64,000 nucleotides of DNA from Pseudomonadota bacterium (GTDB lineage: Bacteria; Pseudomonadota; Gammaproteobacteria; Acidiferrobacterales; Acidiferrobacteraceae). The DNA is taken from contig JAJYQN010000047.1 of NCBI GenBank assembly GCA_021794595.1, forward strand, positions 62,001 through 126,000, given 5' to 3'. The translations under genes were made by a program, and so were the position numbers. Below the pieces are notes generated by a model that worked only from the letters and a program-made list of their open reading frames with translations, did no database searches and had not been told where the DNA came from. Position 1 is the first letter of the stretch, and every line of letters begins with the position of its first letter. Positions 52,007 through 60,782 of this stretch are shown here, piece by piece.

Positions 52007-53488
52007 ATGAGAGAGCTCACAGAGCAGAAGGCTACGGTCTTACCCGCCACGTTTTGGCGTCACCTAAGACGCATCTTGCCGCCTGACGGCTTACTCACGA
52101 AGCCAACCCAGGTCGCGGTGTACGAATGCGATGGCCTCCCCGTTTACCGTGCAAGGCCCCTGGCCGTGGCGCTTCCGCGCACTCGGGCCGAGGTGGGCCT
52201 AGTGCTTGCCCTATGTTCGCGCTACGGCGTGCCGGTGGTGGCTCGGGGCGCCGGTACGGGCCTGTCGGGTGGCGCCTTGCCTCACGCCCATGGCATCGTT
52301 CTGAGCCTCGCGCGCCTTAACCGAATCCTCGCTATCGATCCCGATAACCGCACCGCTCGTTTGGAGCCCGGGGTTCGGAATAGTGCGGTATCCGAGGCCG
52401 CGGCGCCCTACGGGCTCTTTTATGCCCCCGACCCGTCTTCGCAGATTGCCTGCACCATTGGCGGGAACGTGGCCGAAAACGCCGGAGGGGTTCATTGTCT
52501 GAAATACGGCCTCACCACCCACAACGTACTCGCCGTCCGATTCTTTACTGCAGACGGGGTCTTGCATGAGGTGGGCGGAGTGACCGGCGAGGCCCCGTTC
52601 GATCTGTTGGCGCTGTTGGTGGGGTCCGAGGGCTTGCTCGGAGTGGTGGTCGAAGTGACGGTGCGCCTGGTGCCGAAGCCGCCGGCCACGGTGGCCTTGT
52701 TGGCGGCGTTTCGCTCGCTGGCCGAGGCGGCCGCCAGTGTGAGCGCCGTGATCGGCGAGGGGCTCGTGCCCGCGGGGCTCGAGCTCATGGATGCACTCGC
52801 CCTCTCTGCGGCTCAGGACTATACCGGCATCCCCTATCCGCCGGATTCCCAGGCCGTGGTGTTGGCCGAGGTCGATGGGGATCTGGCCACAATCGAGCTC
52901 GATGTCGCCCATGTGCGGCGCCTGCTTTTGGGGCATGGCGCCTTTGCGATAGAGGAGGCGCGCAGCGAGGAAGATAGGCGTCGCCTATGGTTGGGAAGAA
53001 AGTCCGCGTTTCCGGCCGTGGGCCGTTTAGCGCCCGACTACTACTGTATGGATGGAACGATCCCGCGAAGCGCTCTGGTTGCGGTTCTAGCAGAGATTGG
53101 CGAACGGTCGCGCCGTTATGGGCTGCCGGTCGCCAATGTGTTTCATGCCGGCGATGGAAATCTCCATCCGCTGATCTTGTATGACGCCAAGATCCCCGGG
53201 GAGCTCGAGCGAGTGGAGGAGCTCGGTGCCGAGATCCTGCGGCTCTGCCTTGCTTATGGTGGCACCATAAGCGGCGAGCACGGCGTAGGGGTTGAGAAGT
53301 TGGACGGTATGTGTGCGCAGTTTACGGCCGCGGAGCTCGCCACCTTCCATGCCCTGAAGTCGGCCTTCGACCCCCATAACCTGCTAAATCCCGGCAAGGC
53401 CGTGCCTACACCGGCCCGCTGTGTCGAACCCGGAGGCATGCATGTTCACGAGGGCCGCATGCCGTTTTCAAGCCTCGAACGCTTTTGA
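52007..53488 (+). CDS. glcD: Glycolate oxidase subunit GlcD
   Basis: A 493-residue FAD-linked oxidase. FAD-binding PCMH segment: VPVVARGAGTGLSGGALP, IGGNVAENAGGVHCLKYGLT; C-terminal substrate-binding half contains VFHAGDGNLHP and SGEHGVGVEK. GlcD catalyses glycolate to glyoxylate with GlcE and GlcF. The ATG at 52007 is chosen over TTG 51986. glcE follows after 12 bp. In autotrophs this complex clears glycolate derived from Rubisco oxygenation. Confidence 0.95.
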   Translation: MRELTEQKATVLPATFWRHLRRILPPDGLLTKPTQVAVYECDGLPVYRARPLAVALPRTRAEVGLVLALCSRYGVPVVARGAGTGLSGGALPHAHGIVLSLARLNRILAIDPDNRTARLEPGVRNSAVSEAAAPYGLFYAPDPSSQIACTIGGNVAENAGGVHCLKYGLTTHNVLAVRFFTADGVLHEVGGVTGEAPFDLLALLVGSEGLLGVVVEVTVRLVPKPPATVALLAAFRSLAEAAASVSAVIGEGLVPAGLELMDALALSAAQDYTGIPYPPDSQAVVLAEVDGDLATIELDVAHVRRLLLGHGAFAIEEARSEEDRRRLWLGRKSAFPAVGRLAPDYYCMDGTIPRSALVAVLAEIGERSRRYGLPVANVFHAGDGNLHPLILYDAKIPGELERVEELGAEILRLCLAYGGTISGEHGVGVEKLDGMCAQFTAAELATFHALKSAFDPHNLLNPGKAVPTPARCVEPGGMHVHEGRMPFSSLERF

Positions 53489-53500
53489 GGGGATCGCGTG

Positions 53501-54547
53501 ATGACGCACGATGACACCGCCACCTTGGCTTCGGCCGTGCGCGCGGCCTATGAAAGGCAAACGCCACTCGAGGTCGTGGGCGGCGGGACACGTCGGCATC
53601 TGGGCCGCGCCCCGGACGGTCAGCCCTTATCCCTGGCGAGCCACTCCGGGATCGTGGAGTACGAACCCTCGGGCTTTGTCGTCACGGTCCGTGCGGGCAC
53701 GACGCTTCATGATCTTGATGCCGCCTTGTCTCGCGAGGGGCAGACGCTAATGGCCGATATCCCTCGTTTTTCAGCGGCCTCGACCATCGGGGGCGCGGTC
53801 GCGGCCGGCTTTACCGGACCGGGTCGGCCTTACACGGGGGCCTTACGTGATAGCGTTCTTGGCGCCCGGGTCATTTCCGGGACCGGCCAGGTACTCGCGT
53901 TCGGTGGTAAGGTCTTGAAGAACGTGGCGGGTTTTGATGTCTCTCGGCTCATGGTCGGGGCTTTCGGGACTCTGGGCGTCATTCTTGATGTGAGCGTGCG
54001 TGTCAGTCGCTGCCCGGAAGACGTGCAGGTCGTAGCGTTTGAGATGTCGTGGCCGGAGGCCCGTGAGTGCCTGAAGCGGTGGGAGGGCGATCTTCCCCTG
54101 ACGGGGGCCTTTTATCATCGTGGCGTCTTGTCTGTGCGGCTAGCTGGACGAGAGGCCCGCGTGGCCGCCGCAGTGCGCGAACTGGGCGGCGAGAAGGGGC
54201 GCCCGGAGGCGTTTACCGAGTTGCGCGATCTCGCTTTCGATTTCTTCCAGGCCCCGGGCAGTCTGTGGCGTCTCTTGGTTCCCCCTGACTCGCCCTGGGA
54301 CCCGGAGGAGACCTTGATTGATTGGGCGGGCGCCCAGCGATTTTGGGTGACTCTGGCCTTGGCGCAGGAGGTCCGCGAGAAGGCCGCCCAGTATGGTGGG
54401 CAAGCGGTCCGGGTATGGGGCCCTGATCGCAGCGAGGGGCCGTGGGCCGCTCCTCCCGCCGCGACCATGGCGCTCTTAACGCGAGTCAAGACAGCGCTTG
54501 ATCCGCGGGCCATTCTTAATCGCGGGCGTTTATATCGCGATTGGTGA
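53501..54547 (+). CDS. glcE: Glycolate oxidase subunit GlcE
   Basis: A 348-residue FAD-binding subunit. N-terminal FAD-binding domain: LEVVGGGTRRHLGRAP, VRAGTTLHDLDAAL, SAASTIGGAVAAGFTGPGRPYTG and KVLKNVAGFDVSRLMVGAFGTLG. GAGGGGA precedes GTG 53498 and ATG 53501 by 4 and 7 bases; the latter has better spacing. Co-directional with glcD; glcF converges on it. Confidence 0.94.
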   Translation: MTHDDTATLASAVRAAYERQTPLEVVGGGTRRHLGRAPDGQPLSLASHSGIVEYEPSGFVVTVRAGTTLHDLDAALSREGQTLMADIPRFSAASTIGGAVAAGFTGPGRPYTGALRDSVLGARVISGTGQVLAFGGKVLKNVAGFDVSRLMVGAFGTLGVILDVSVRVSRCPEDVQVVAFEMSWPEARECLKRWEGDLPLTGAFYHRGVLSVRLAGREARVAAAVRELGGEKGRPEAFTELRDLAFDFFQAPGSLWRLLVPPDSPWDPEETLIDWAGAQRFWVTLALAQEVREKAAQYGGQAVRVWGPDRSEGPWAAPPAATMALLTRVKTALDPRAILNRGRLYRDW

Positions 54548-54567
54548 TAGGGCCCTGCTTGGCATCC

Positions 54568-55767
54568 TTACGGCGCGCACATATCGTGATAGACGACATC
54601 CACCCAGTGGCGTAGGGGTCGATCGCTGAAGCCGGCCAGGTGTTGTAGGCAGCCAATGTTGGCGCTGACGACCTCGGTCGGGTCGGCGTGGGTCAGGGCC
54701 TGCCATTTGCGGCGCCCCAGGGCCTTCGCCCACCGCGGGTGGCGTAGCGAGTAGGGGCCGGCCGAGCCGCAGCACAAAGCACTGTCATGAATGGGAACGA
54801 GGGTGTGGCCGAGGGCCTTTAAGATAGCCTCGATGCGCCCCTGACCATGGAGTCCGTGTTGCAAACTACAGGGGGCGTGCCAGGCGATATGTCGCCGTTT
54901 GGGCGGCGGGAGCGCGCTTAAGCGGGCCGGATCGATCCAGGTCGCGATATCGGCGACTCGGGGCGCAAAGGTTTGGGCAGGCTCGGCCTCGGTCTGGCCG
55001 CTAAAGAGTCGCGGATAGTCACGCAAGAACGCCGTGCAGCCCGTTGCCGTGCTCGTAAATCCCTCCCATTCCGGCCTGTCCCAAGCCATGGTTGTGCGTG
55101 CGATCGTCCGGGCCTTCTCGTAACTATGGAGGTGGTAGGGCAAGGCCCCGCAACACCCGGGTCCCACCGGTATGGCGCTGATACCGAGCCGGTCCAGCAC
55201 GATCGCGGCCTTGGTGTCGAGGTCGGGCACTAAGGCCGGTTGCACGCATCCGAGCAATAGACCCACTTGCCGCACATGCCGGGCCGCGGGCCATACAAGC
55301 CCCGGTTCCGCGGGGACTATTCGCCGTTGGAGCGACTCGCTGGCCAGCGGCCTAACCCGGCGCGCTACCTGCATGAGTGCGTTAACCGCCGTCTGGGAAC
55401 TGAGCGCGGTCTCCGTCAGCTGATCCAGGGCGTGCTGGACGACGCTGCGGGTTTCCCTCGTCGCCTCGCGCACGACATCTAGGATTTCCGTATACTGGAC
55501 CCCGGCTGGGCACGTCGTCTCGCAGGAGCGGCAGCTTAGGCAGTGGTCGAGCGGCGCGAGATCCAGGGCCTTATCCGGGCCTGTCAGCCAATCTTTCATC
55601 AAGTAGAGGCGGCCGCGTGGGCCCTCGCGCTCATCGCCGCTCAGGATGTAGGTGGGGCATGTGGCATTGCAAAAGCCGCAGTGGACGCAGGCCCGGAGCA
55701 GGGTCTCGGCCCGGAGCCGGGATTCCTTCTGGTGCGTGCTCGTCGTATCGTGTGATGGATTGCTCAT
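54568..55767 (-). CDS. glcF: Glycolate oxidase iron-sulfur subunit GlcF
   Basis: A 399-residue subunit with two [4Fe-4S] ferredoxin motifs near the N-terminus (CVHCGFCNATCPTY and CLSCRSCETTCPAG) and two CCG domains (GPGCCGALPYHLH and LCCGSAGPYSLRHP). It passes electrons from GlcDE to the quinone pool. Unlike the usual glcDEF order, it is on the opposite strand and converges on glcE with a 20-bp gap, so it needs its own promoter. Confidence 0.95.
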   Translation of the reverse strand: MSNPSHDTTSTHQKESRLRAETLLRACVHCGFCNATCPTYILSGDEREGPRGRLYLMKDWLTGPDKALDLAPLDHCLSCRSCETTCPAGVQYTEILDVVREATRETRSVVQHALDQLTETALSSQTAVNALMQVARRVRPLASESLQRRIVPAEPGLVWPAARHVRQVGLLLGCVQPALVPDLDTKAAIVLDRLGISAIPVGPGCCGALPYHLHSYEKARTIARTTMAWDRPEWEGFTSTATGCTAFLRDYPRLFSGQTEAEPAQTFAPRVADIATWIDPARLSALPPPKRRHIAWHAPCSLQHGLHGQGRIEAILKALGHTLVPIHDSALCCGSAGPYSLRHPRWAKALGRRKWQALTHADPTEVVSANIGCLQHLAGFSDRPLRHWVDVVYHDMCAP

Positions 55768-55954
55768 GCAGAGGGGGCGACCGTATACTTTCGCTGCATA
55801 CTAAAGGGCTGAGATACAGAGGTCAAAGCCCGTCTTGGGTTTGACTCGCGCGGTGAAGTGGCGCTTTAGCCATGTCGCCTCGCTTCGTACAGCGGAGTCA
55901 TTTTGATCCGACCCCCCCACGCCCGCGGTCCGGGCCTTTTTTCGGGACGTATTG
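55768..55954. promoter_or_regulatory. Divergent glcF / BPH-peptidase spacer
   Basis: A 187-bp gap that must contain promoters for both flanking genes. I find no clear consensus elements; a TTG at 55952 is in frame with the peptidase but would hide the conserved N-terminal threonine. Confidence 0.4.
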
Positions 55955-56539
55955 ATGACCACGATTGTTGTTGTCCGTAAAGGCGATACGGCCGTGATCG
56001 GCGCCGATACGTTAGGCACCTACGGAGATCAGCGGGAGTCGGCGGCCTTTATCAAGAACGCGAGCAAATTGATCGCGGTGGACGATACGTGGCTCGCCGC
56101 CACCGGCCATGCCGCCATGGATATGGCCTTACGTAACATCTTTATCGAGACCCGTTGCCGCCGTTCGTTTAAGGATGTCAACGACATCTATAAAACCGCC
56201 CTTCAGCTGCACGCTATGCTCAAAGAGAACTATTTTCTGAAGCAAGACAGTGACAGCGGCGAAGACACCTTTGAATCCATGCAGGTAAGTCTTTTGATCG
56301 CCAACGCCCATGGCATCTTCGGGGTGTGTTCGAAACGCACCGTCCTCGAGTACACAAAATTCTATGCCTTTGGTTCGGGAGAGCAGTATGCGCTCGGGGC
56401 CATGCATGCTATGTACGACAAGGAGGAGGATCCCGAAAAGATCGCGCGCGCCGGTCTTGAGGCCTCGGTTGCGTTCGATACCGGGACCGGAGCTCCCGTT
56501 GAAGTGCGGCGCGTGACTTTGCTTGCCCCCGGCCGCTGA
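55955..56539 (+). CDS. Proteasome-beta homologue, BPH-like Ntn peptidase
   Basis: A 194-residue Ntn-hydrolase. From ATG 55955 it begins MTTIVVVRKGDTAVIGAD, so removal of Met exposes the catalytic Thr as in HslV. The conserved lysine lies in ASKLIAVDDTWLAATGH, and later GSGEQYALGAMHAMYD matches the proteasome/HslV GSG-Y-xGA-A element. It lacks the HslV length and is not beside hslU. It best fits the BPH (betaproteobacterial proteasome homologue) branch, with no known ATPase. Substrate unknown. Confidence 0.78.
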   Translation: MTTIVVVRKGDTAVIGADTLGTYGDQRESAAFIKNASKLIAVDDTWLAATGHAAMDMALRNIFIETRCRRSFKDVNDIYKTALQLHAMLKENYFLKQDSDSGEDTFESMQVSLLIANAHGIFGVCSKRTVLEYTKFYAFGSGEQYALGAMHAMYDKEEDPEKIARAGLEASVAFDTGTGAPVEVRRVTLLAPGR

Positions 56540-56596
56540 TCGCGGTGGGCGCCGGGCCGTTATGTCCTAAGCCTCCGGCCGCGCTTCAGTCGCTCG

Positions 56597-56974
56597 TTAT
56601 AGGCGCCGCCCTAAGGCCGCGCCAATAAACGCCGCCGACAGTCCCAAAAAGACGGATAGGGTGACGTAGGTGATGGCCCGCGCGATCCGCCCCTCCTCGG
56701 CCAGGAGAAGCGCCTCCATGGCGAATGTCGAGAAGGTCGTGAAGCCTCCGATACCGCCGACTAGGATGCCGAGCCGCAGGGAGGCCGAGACGTCGAGGGT
56801 CCGTTCCAGGGTGACAATGAACAAAAAGCCCATCAAAAAACTGCCCAGGACGTTGATAAGCAAGGTGGCATAGGGGAACTCTTTGCCGACCAGGGCCTGG
56901 ACACCGACCGAAACGCCGTAACGCGCCCAACACCCCAGGATGCCGCCGATCGCTATGGCAAGAAGATTGTTCAT
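56597..56974 (-). CDS. crcB: Fluoride ion channel CrcB (copy 2)
   Basis: A 125-residue Fluc protein with four spans, GCWARYGVS at the N-terminus, INVLGSFLMGFLFI and GGFTTFSTFAMEALLL. By eye it is about half identical to copy 1. It stands alone, divergent from the aminotransferase gene. No fluoride riboswitch was recognised in its 129-bp upstream region. Two copies may form homodimers each, or a heterodimer. Confidence 0.93.
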   Translation of the reverse strand: MNNLLAIAIGGILGCWARYGVSVGVQALVGKEFPYATLLINVLGSFLMGFLFIVTLERTLDVSASLRLGILVGGIGGFTTFSTFAMEALLLAEEGRIARAITYVTLSVFLGLSAAFIGAALGRRL

Positions 56975-57103
56975 AAGGGCGTAAGGTCTTGAGTTTTCGA
57001 CACGTTATAAGCAAAGCCGCGAGGGGTCAAGTGCGAACGGCCATCGCTGTCGCGACCCGCGCCGGTTGCAGGCCGGTCTGGGTCTGACGCATACTCGCGG
57101 ATC

Positions 57104-58264
57104 ATGACCATAAGTGCCTTTAACCCACCCGCGCGCGTCTTGCTGGGACCCGGTCCTTCAGAGGTTCCGGCACGGGTTTTATTGGCCATGGCAAAGCCTA
57201 CGATCGGCCACATGGACCCGGCCTTCATCGGCATGATGGAGGAAGTCAAAACCTTACTTCAGTATGCCTTCCAAACCACCAATGCCGCGACTTTGCCGAT
57301 TTCCGCGCCCGGGTCCGCGGGTATGGAGGCCTGTCTTGCCAATCTGATCGAGCCGGGAGACAAGGTCGCGGTGTGCCGCAACGGCGTATTCGGCGGTCGG
57401 ATGGGAGATATCGTCGAGCGCCTCGGCGGGGTCCCCTTGTGGGTCGATAACGCCTTTGGTGAGGCGGTCGATCCCGATAAGCTCGCCGATGCGCTGAAGA
57501 AGACCCGGGATGTGCGCTTGGTGGCCTTCGTGCACGCCGAAACCTCCACCGGGGTCTTGTCGGATGCCCGGGCCATTGCTGAGGTGGCGCATAGGTTCGG
57601 GGCCCTGGTTTTGGCGGATACCGTGACCGCGATCGGCGGGGTGCCCTTGTATGTCGATAAGTGGGAGCTGGACGTCGCCTACGCCGGTACCCAGAAGTGT
57701 CTGTCCTGCCCACCGGGGCTTGCGCCCCTGACGTTGAGCGAGCGCGCGCTGCACCGTATTCGCAATCGTCGTGACAAACCCAGGACCTGGTTTTTGGACT
57801 TGAGTCTGTTGTTGGGGTATTGGGGGACTGGTAGGCGCGTCTATCACCACACAGCGCCCATCAATCTTCTCTACGGCTTGCACGAGGCCCTGCGGATGCT
57901 CCAGGAAGAGGGGCTCGAGAACGCCTGGCAGCGCCACCGGCGGATCCATGAGGCCCTGGTTGTCGGTCTTGAGCCCTTGGGCCTTGGCATATCGGTGGCC
58001 CCGGATATTCGTCTACCGCAGTTAAATAGCGTTTCGATACCGGCGGGAGTGGATGACGCCCAGGTGCGAGCCCGGCTCTTGGAGGAGTGGGGTATCGAGA
58101 TCGGGGGTGGTCTCGGGGAGCTTGCCGGGCGGATCTGGCGTATCGGACTCATGGGACAGGGGAGCAATATTCGCAATGTGACATTGTGTCTTGATGCCCT
58201 CAAGGTGGCTCTCGGGACAGCCTTGATAGAGAAAGATCTCGACGCTAAAGCCGTCCCGACATAA
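57104..58264 (+). CDS. Serine/alanine-glyoxylate aminotransferase family enzyme
   Basis: A 386-residue PLP-dependent class V aminotransferase. LLGPGPSEVPARVLLAMAKPTIGHMDPAF marks the N-terminus; SAPGSAGMEACL is a cofactor contact; the PLP lysine lies in DVAYAGTQKCLSCPPGLAPLT. The pattern matches serine-pyruvate or alanine-glyoxylate transaminases. With GlcDEF 2-5 kb away it would turn glyoxylate into glycine. Amino donor cannot be read from sequence. Confidence 0.93.
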   Translation: MTISAFNPPARVLLGPGPSEVPARVLLAMAKPTIGHMDPAFIGMMEEVKTLLQYAFQTTNAATLPISAPGSAGMEACLANLIEPGDKVAVCRNGVFGGRMGDIVERLGGVPLWVDNAFGEAVDPDKLADALKKTRDVRLVAFVHAETSTGVLSDARAIAEVAHRFGALVLADTVTAIGGVPLYVDKWELDVAYAGTQKCLSCPPGLAPLTLSERALHRIRNRRDKPRTWFLDLSLLLGYWGTGRRVYHHTAPINLLYGLHEALRMLQEEGLENAWQRHRRIHEALVVGLEPLGLGISVAPDIRLPQLNSVSIPAGVDDAQVRARLLEEWGIEIGGGLGELAGRIWRIGLMGQGSNIRNVTLCLDALKVALGTALIEKDLDAKAVPT

Positions 58265-58787
58265 GCCCGCTTCGACGCTTTCTGCGCCATCGCCTGCCTC
58301 GCTGTTTTTCTGGGGTTCTTGTGTTCAGCATAACCCCCATTACCATTGGGAAGACTGAGTTCGCCATGAGAGCCACAAATCGATTTTTGTCCCCAGCGGC
58401 TCTTCGACAAAGGCTACGAGGCCCTGTCTTCGCGTGTTCTCGGCCGTTTTTGGTGGGGTGTTAGGAAGGAATCGGGTCAGCAGAGGATCGGGTTTAGCCT
58501 CGGTCTGTTTGCGGGCGGGGCGTTTTGGTTCTCAGACTGTATTTTCAATGCATAGCTGTTTTTAGAAAGTGAGGCAGCGCCGTAAGCTGCGAAGATGGGG
58601 TTTTAGAGCTTTAGATTGCCGCCGTAGGTCTATTTGATTGCAGATTCCCAATCGCGATCGAGCGCGTGGCGCGCCTTGTGGTGATGGCGAGAACCTAAGA
58701 GAATCGCTTTTATGCAACGAGTCTCGTGTCCGCGGCAGGCGAGCGAGTGGACTTTAGGCAGGAGTGAACCGATTTTTATGAGCCTTT
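58265..58787. other. Gap before the desaturase gene; short upstream ORF
   Basis: About 520 bp without a gene of credible length. Near the end, ATG 58778 encodes a five-residue peptide (MSLYV) whose stop overlaps the desaturase ATG at 58788, with GGAG about 13 bases upstream of that first ATG. A lower-GC stretch around 58540-58660 may be promoter region. Confidence 0.4.
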
Positions 58788-59690
58788 ATGTGTAACGGTC
58801 CTTTGCCGACACAAGGCACGTCCCCGAGAGTACCGGAAGGGTGCGAGGATGCGATAGCGGATGCGCGTCGGTTTCAGCGTGATGCCCTGCTTACGAATGC
58901 ACTTTTGTATCTGGGATTGTTTTTAGTCGTGTCTGGCTGGATGCCGGGCTTTGTCCTGGCGATGGCAGCCCCTATTCTTATTGTGCGCTGGCTTTTTGCC
59001 TTGCACGAACTCTTTCATTTGCGTAGCGCGCAAGAAGTCGACCCTATTACGCGCCTCCTCCCGCTCGCTCAGACTCCCTTAGCCCTCGGTTACCGAGAAT
59101 ATCGCGCTATACACGGGGGCCATCACCGCCATATGGCAACTCCAGCAGACCCCGAGTGGTATCAGCTACGCGGCTCCCCGTTATGGGGGCTTGTGAATGC
59201 TATGACAGTCCCCGAGCAGGCGTTCTTCCGTTGGGTACAGGCACACGGTTTTGATGGGCCGCTTGTGCGCGGCACGGTCCTGCGTTTCGCTCTTTTTGTG
59301 GGACTTATTATGCTAAGCGGCCCGGCCTTCTTTTGGTATTGGATACCGGTGCGGCTATCGGAAGGGCTCGGATACTTTAGCTTTTTCTACCGCTTGCATA
59401 GACAGGGCGAGAGTTACGGGGTCTACGCATTTCCTCTGACGCCACGGGCGCGCCAAGTTTTTCGTCTGCTCTTTGGCCGCGATGCCTGTGCGGCGACCTG
59501 CCATCATGATATCCATCATGCCTATCCTCACGCGCCTGCGCGCATCCTCGCCTCTTTGCAGGAGGATGGCGTATGGTCCGATACCGGTATCTCAATAAAG
59601 GCCGCGGGGAATACTCCATGTCCCAATCTGTCTATTACACACATCTTTTCAACGGCAACGCGTGAGACGTCGATGGATGTCGATAAATAA
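58788..59690 (+). CDS. Membrane fatty acid desaturase-like di-iron protein
   Basis: A 300-residue protein with membrane spans near 35-75 and 160-200. It has the three histidine clusters of membrane di-iron enzymes: HELFH (about residue 74), HGGHHRH (about 109) and HHDIHH near 240. Substrate could be a fatty acyl chain, carotenoid or other lipid. C-terminus is long and Thr/Ser-rich. Single gene; translation may depend on the short upstream ORF. Confidence 0.82.
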   Translation: MCNGPLPTQGTSPRVPEGCEDAIADARRFQRDALLTNALLYLGLFLVVSGWMPGFVLAMAAPILIVRWLFALHELFHLRSAQEVDPITRLLPLAQTPLALGYREYRAIHGGHHRHMATPADPEWYQLRGSPLWGLVNAMTVPEQAFFRWVQAHGFDGPLVRGTVLRFALFVGLIMLSGPAFFWYWIPVRLSEGLGYFSFFYRLHRQGESYGVYAFPLTPRARQVFRLLFGRDACAATCHHDIHHAYPHAPARILASLQEDGVWSDTGISIKAAGNTPCPNLSITHIFSTATRETSMDVDK

Positions 59691-59696
59691 TCGGAT

Positions 59697-59943
59697 TTCA
59701 GATCTTATTTGTTGCAGAGATATCGACGAAAGTCCCGCGCAAGCGGGGTAGGCCCAGATGCTTTTGATGGGCTGGTCGCGGCGATGGAGCGTATCGAGTT
59801 TGCCGCGACCTTGCGTATCGCCGAGATATTGCCAGTTGGCGGCTTTGTCGCTTTGCGTCCAGGGGAAGCAGGTGCCGGTAAAGCGCGGCTTCTCGACGAA
59901 GGTTTCCCACAATACGTGGCAATAGGCATAGCGGGCGTGTCAA
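59697..59943 (-). pseudogene. Second DUF4338 remnant
   Basis: Reads VLWETFVEKPRFTGTC, AANWQYLGDTQGRGKLDTLHRRDQPIKSIWAYP, the same family region as 27840-28470, then shifts frame for a DFRRYLCNK-like end. About 80 residues remain of a protein several times longer. Suggests the family once moved within this genome. Confidence 0.72.
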
Positions 59944-60782
59944 TCAACTGCCAAGCGCCGGCTGACCAGAGAGGGACTCGGGAAGCCGGGGTGTTACAAC
60001 GAATCGACGGCAGGATGAGGGTGCATTTTCCACGCTGACTGCCGGATGTAGGGTTATTGCCGCTGACGCATCGCGATGCGCGGGCCTATGATTTGCTAAA
60101 GGCCTTTGATTTTGAGCAAAAACCGCGCGACCCGGCGGCGATTCTGGCGTAGGGGGTCTGGCACGGTGTCGGTGGCGGGAGGCTATGGGGGCTCCCGAAG
60201 GAGGGGGCCGCTTCCCGAAAATTTGGTCCTCTTGCCCCAAAGACCCCCTATGGGGCGCCTCTCATCAGTACCTTTGTCAGAGACAGTCCGATCCCCGTCC
60301 CCCCAGGCTTGGTTGGGCAATCGAGTCGCGCTATGCCTCCTGACGGCCATAGCATGGTCGCCTCGTGGGATGTGGGTTTAATCCGAGCGACCTTCCTGGC
60401 CTGCCTTTTGCGCCGCTTGTGAGTGCGGCACCAATGCTGCACCCAAGGTAAAGGATGTAGCCGCAGGCCCGGTGGCTGTTGCGGACTGTGCTGACCGAGG
60501 GGCGTCAGCCTGTGGGAAAACGGCTTTGTGTATGCGCGCGCAGGAGAGCTCGGTTGACGGGGGTTATCAAGGTCTCACTTACGGATCGGGCCTGCAGAGC
60601 GATGATCGTGGCCCCTCCGGGCTGCGCGACGGATCGGGCTGAGGAACCTGACGCCGCTTAGGCGCGTTCGGTCTTAGCGACTCGGAGCGCGGCCTAAAGC
60701 CCCGGGGCGAGGCGCTTTTGGCGGCCACGCCGTGGTGGATATTCGGCGCCAAGGTCGGTATCGTTACTCCTTAGGAGCGTGT
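59944..60782. other. Gap with no recognised gene
   Basis: About 840 bp between the DUF4338 remnant and miaB. Fragments read in the plus frame (for example PLTHRDARAYDLLKAFDFEQ near 60055-60120) look like broken coding sequence of unknown origin. AGGAG at 60772-60776 serves the miaB start. Confidence 0.4.

Noticed and set aside
56975..57103. Fluoride riboswitch upstream of crcB copy 2
   Set aside because: The spacer does not show the expected crcB-motif sequence; copy 1 has no space for one.
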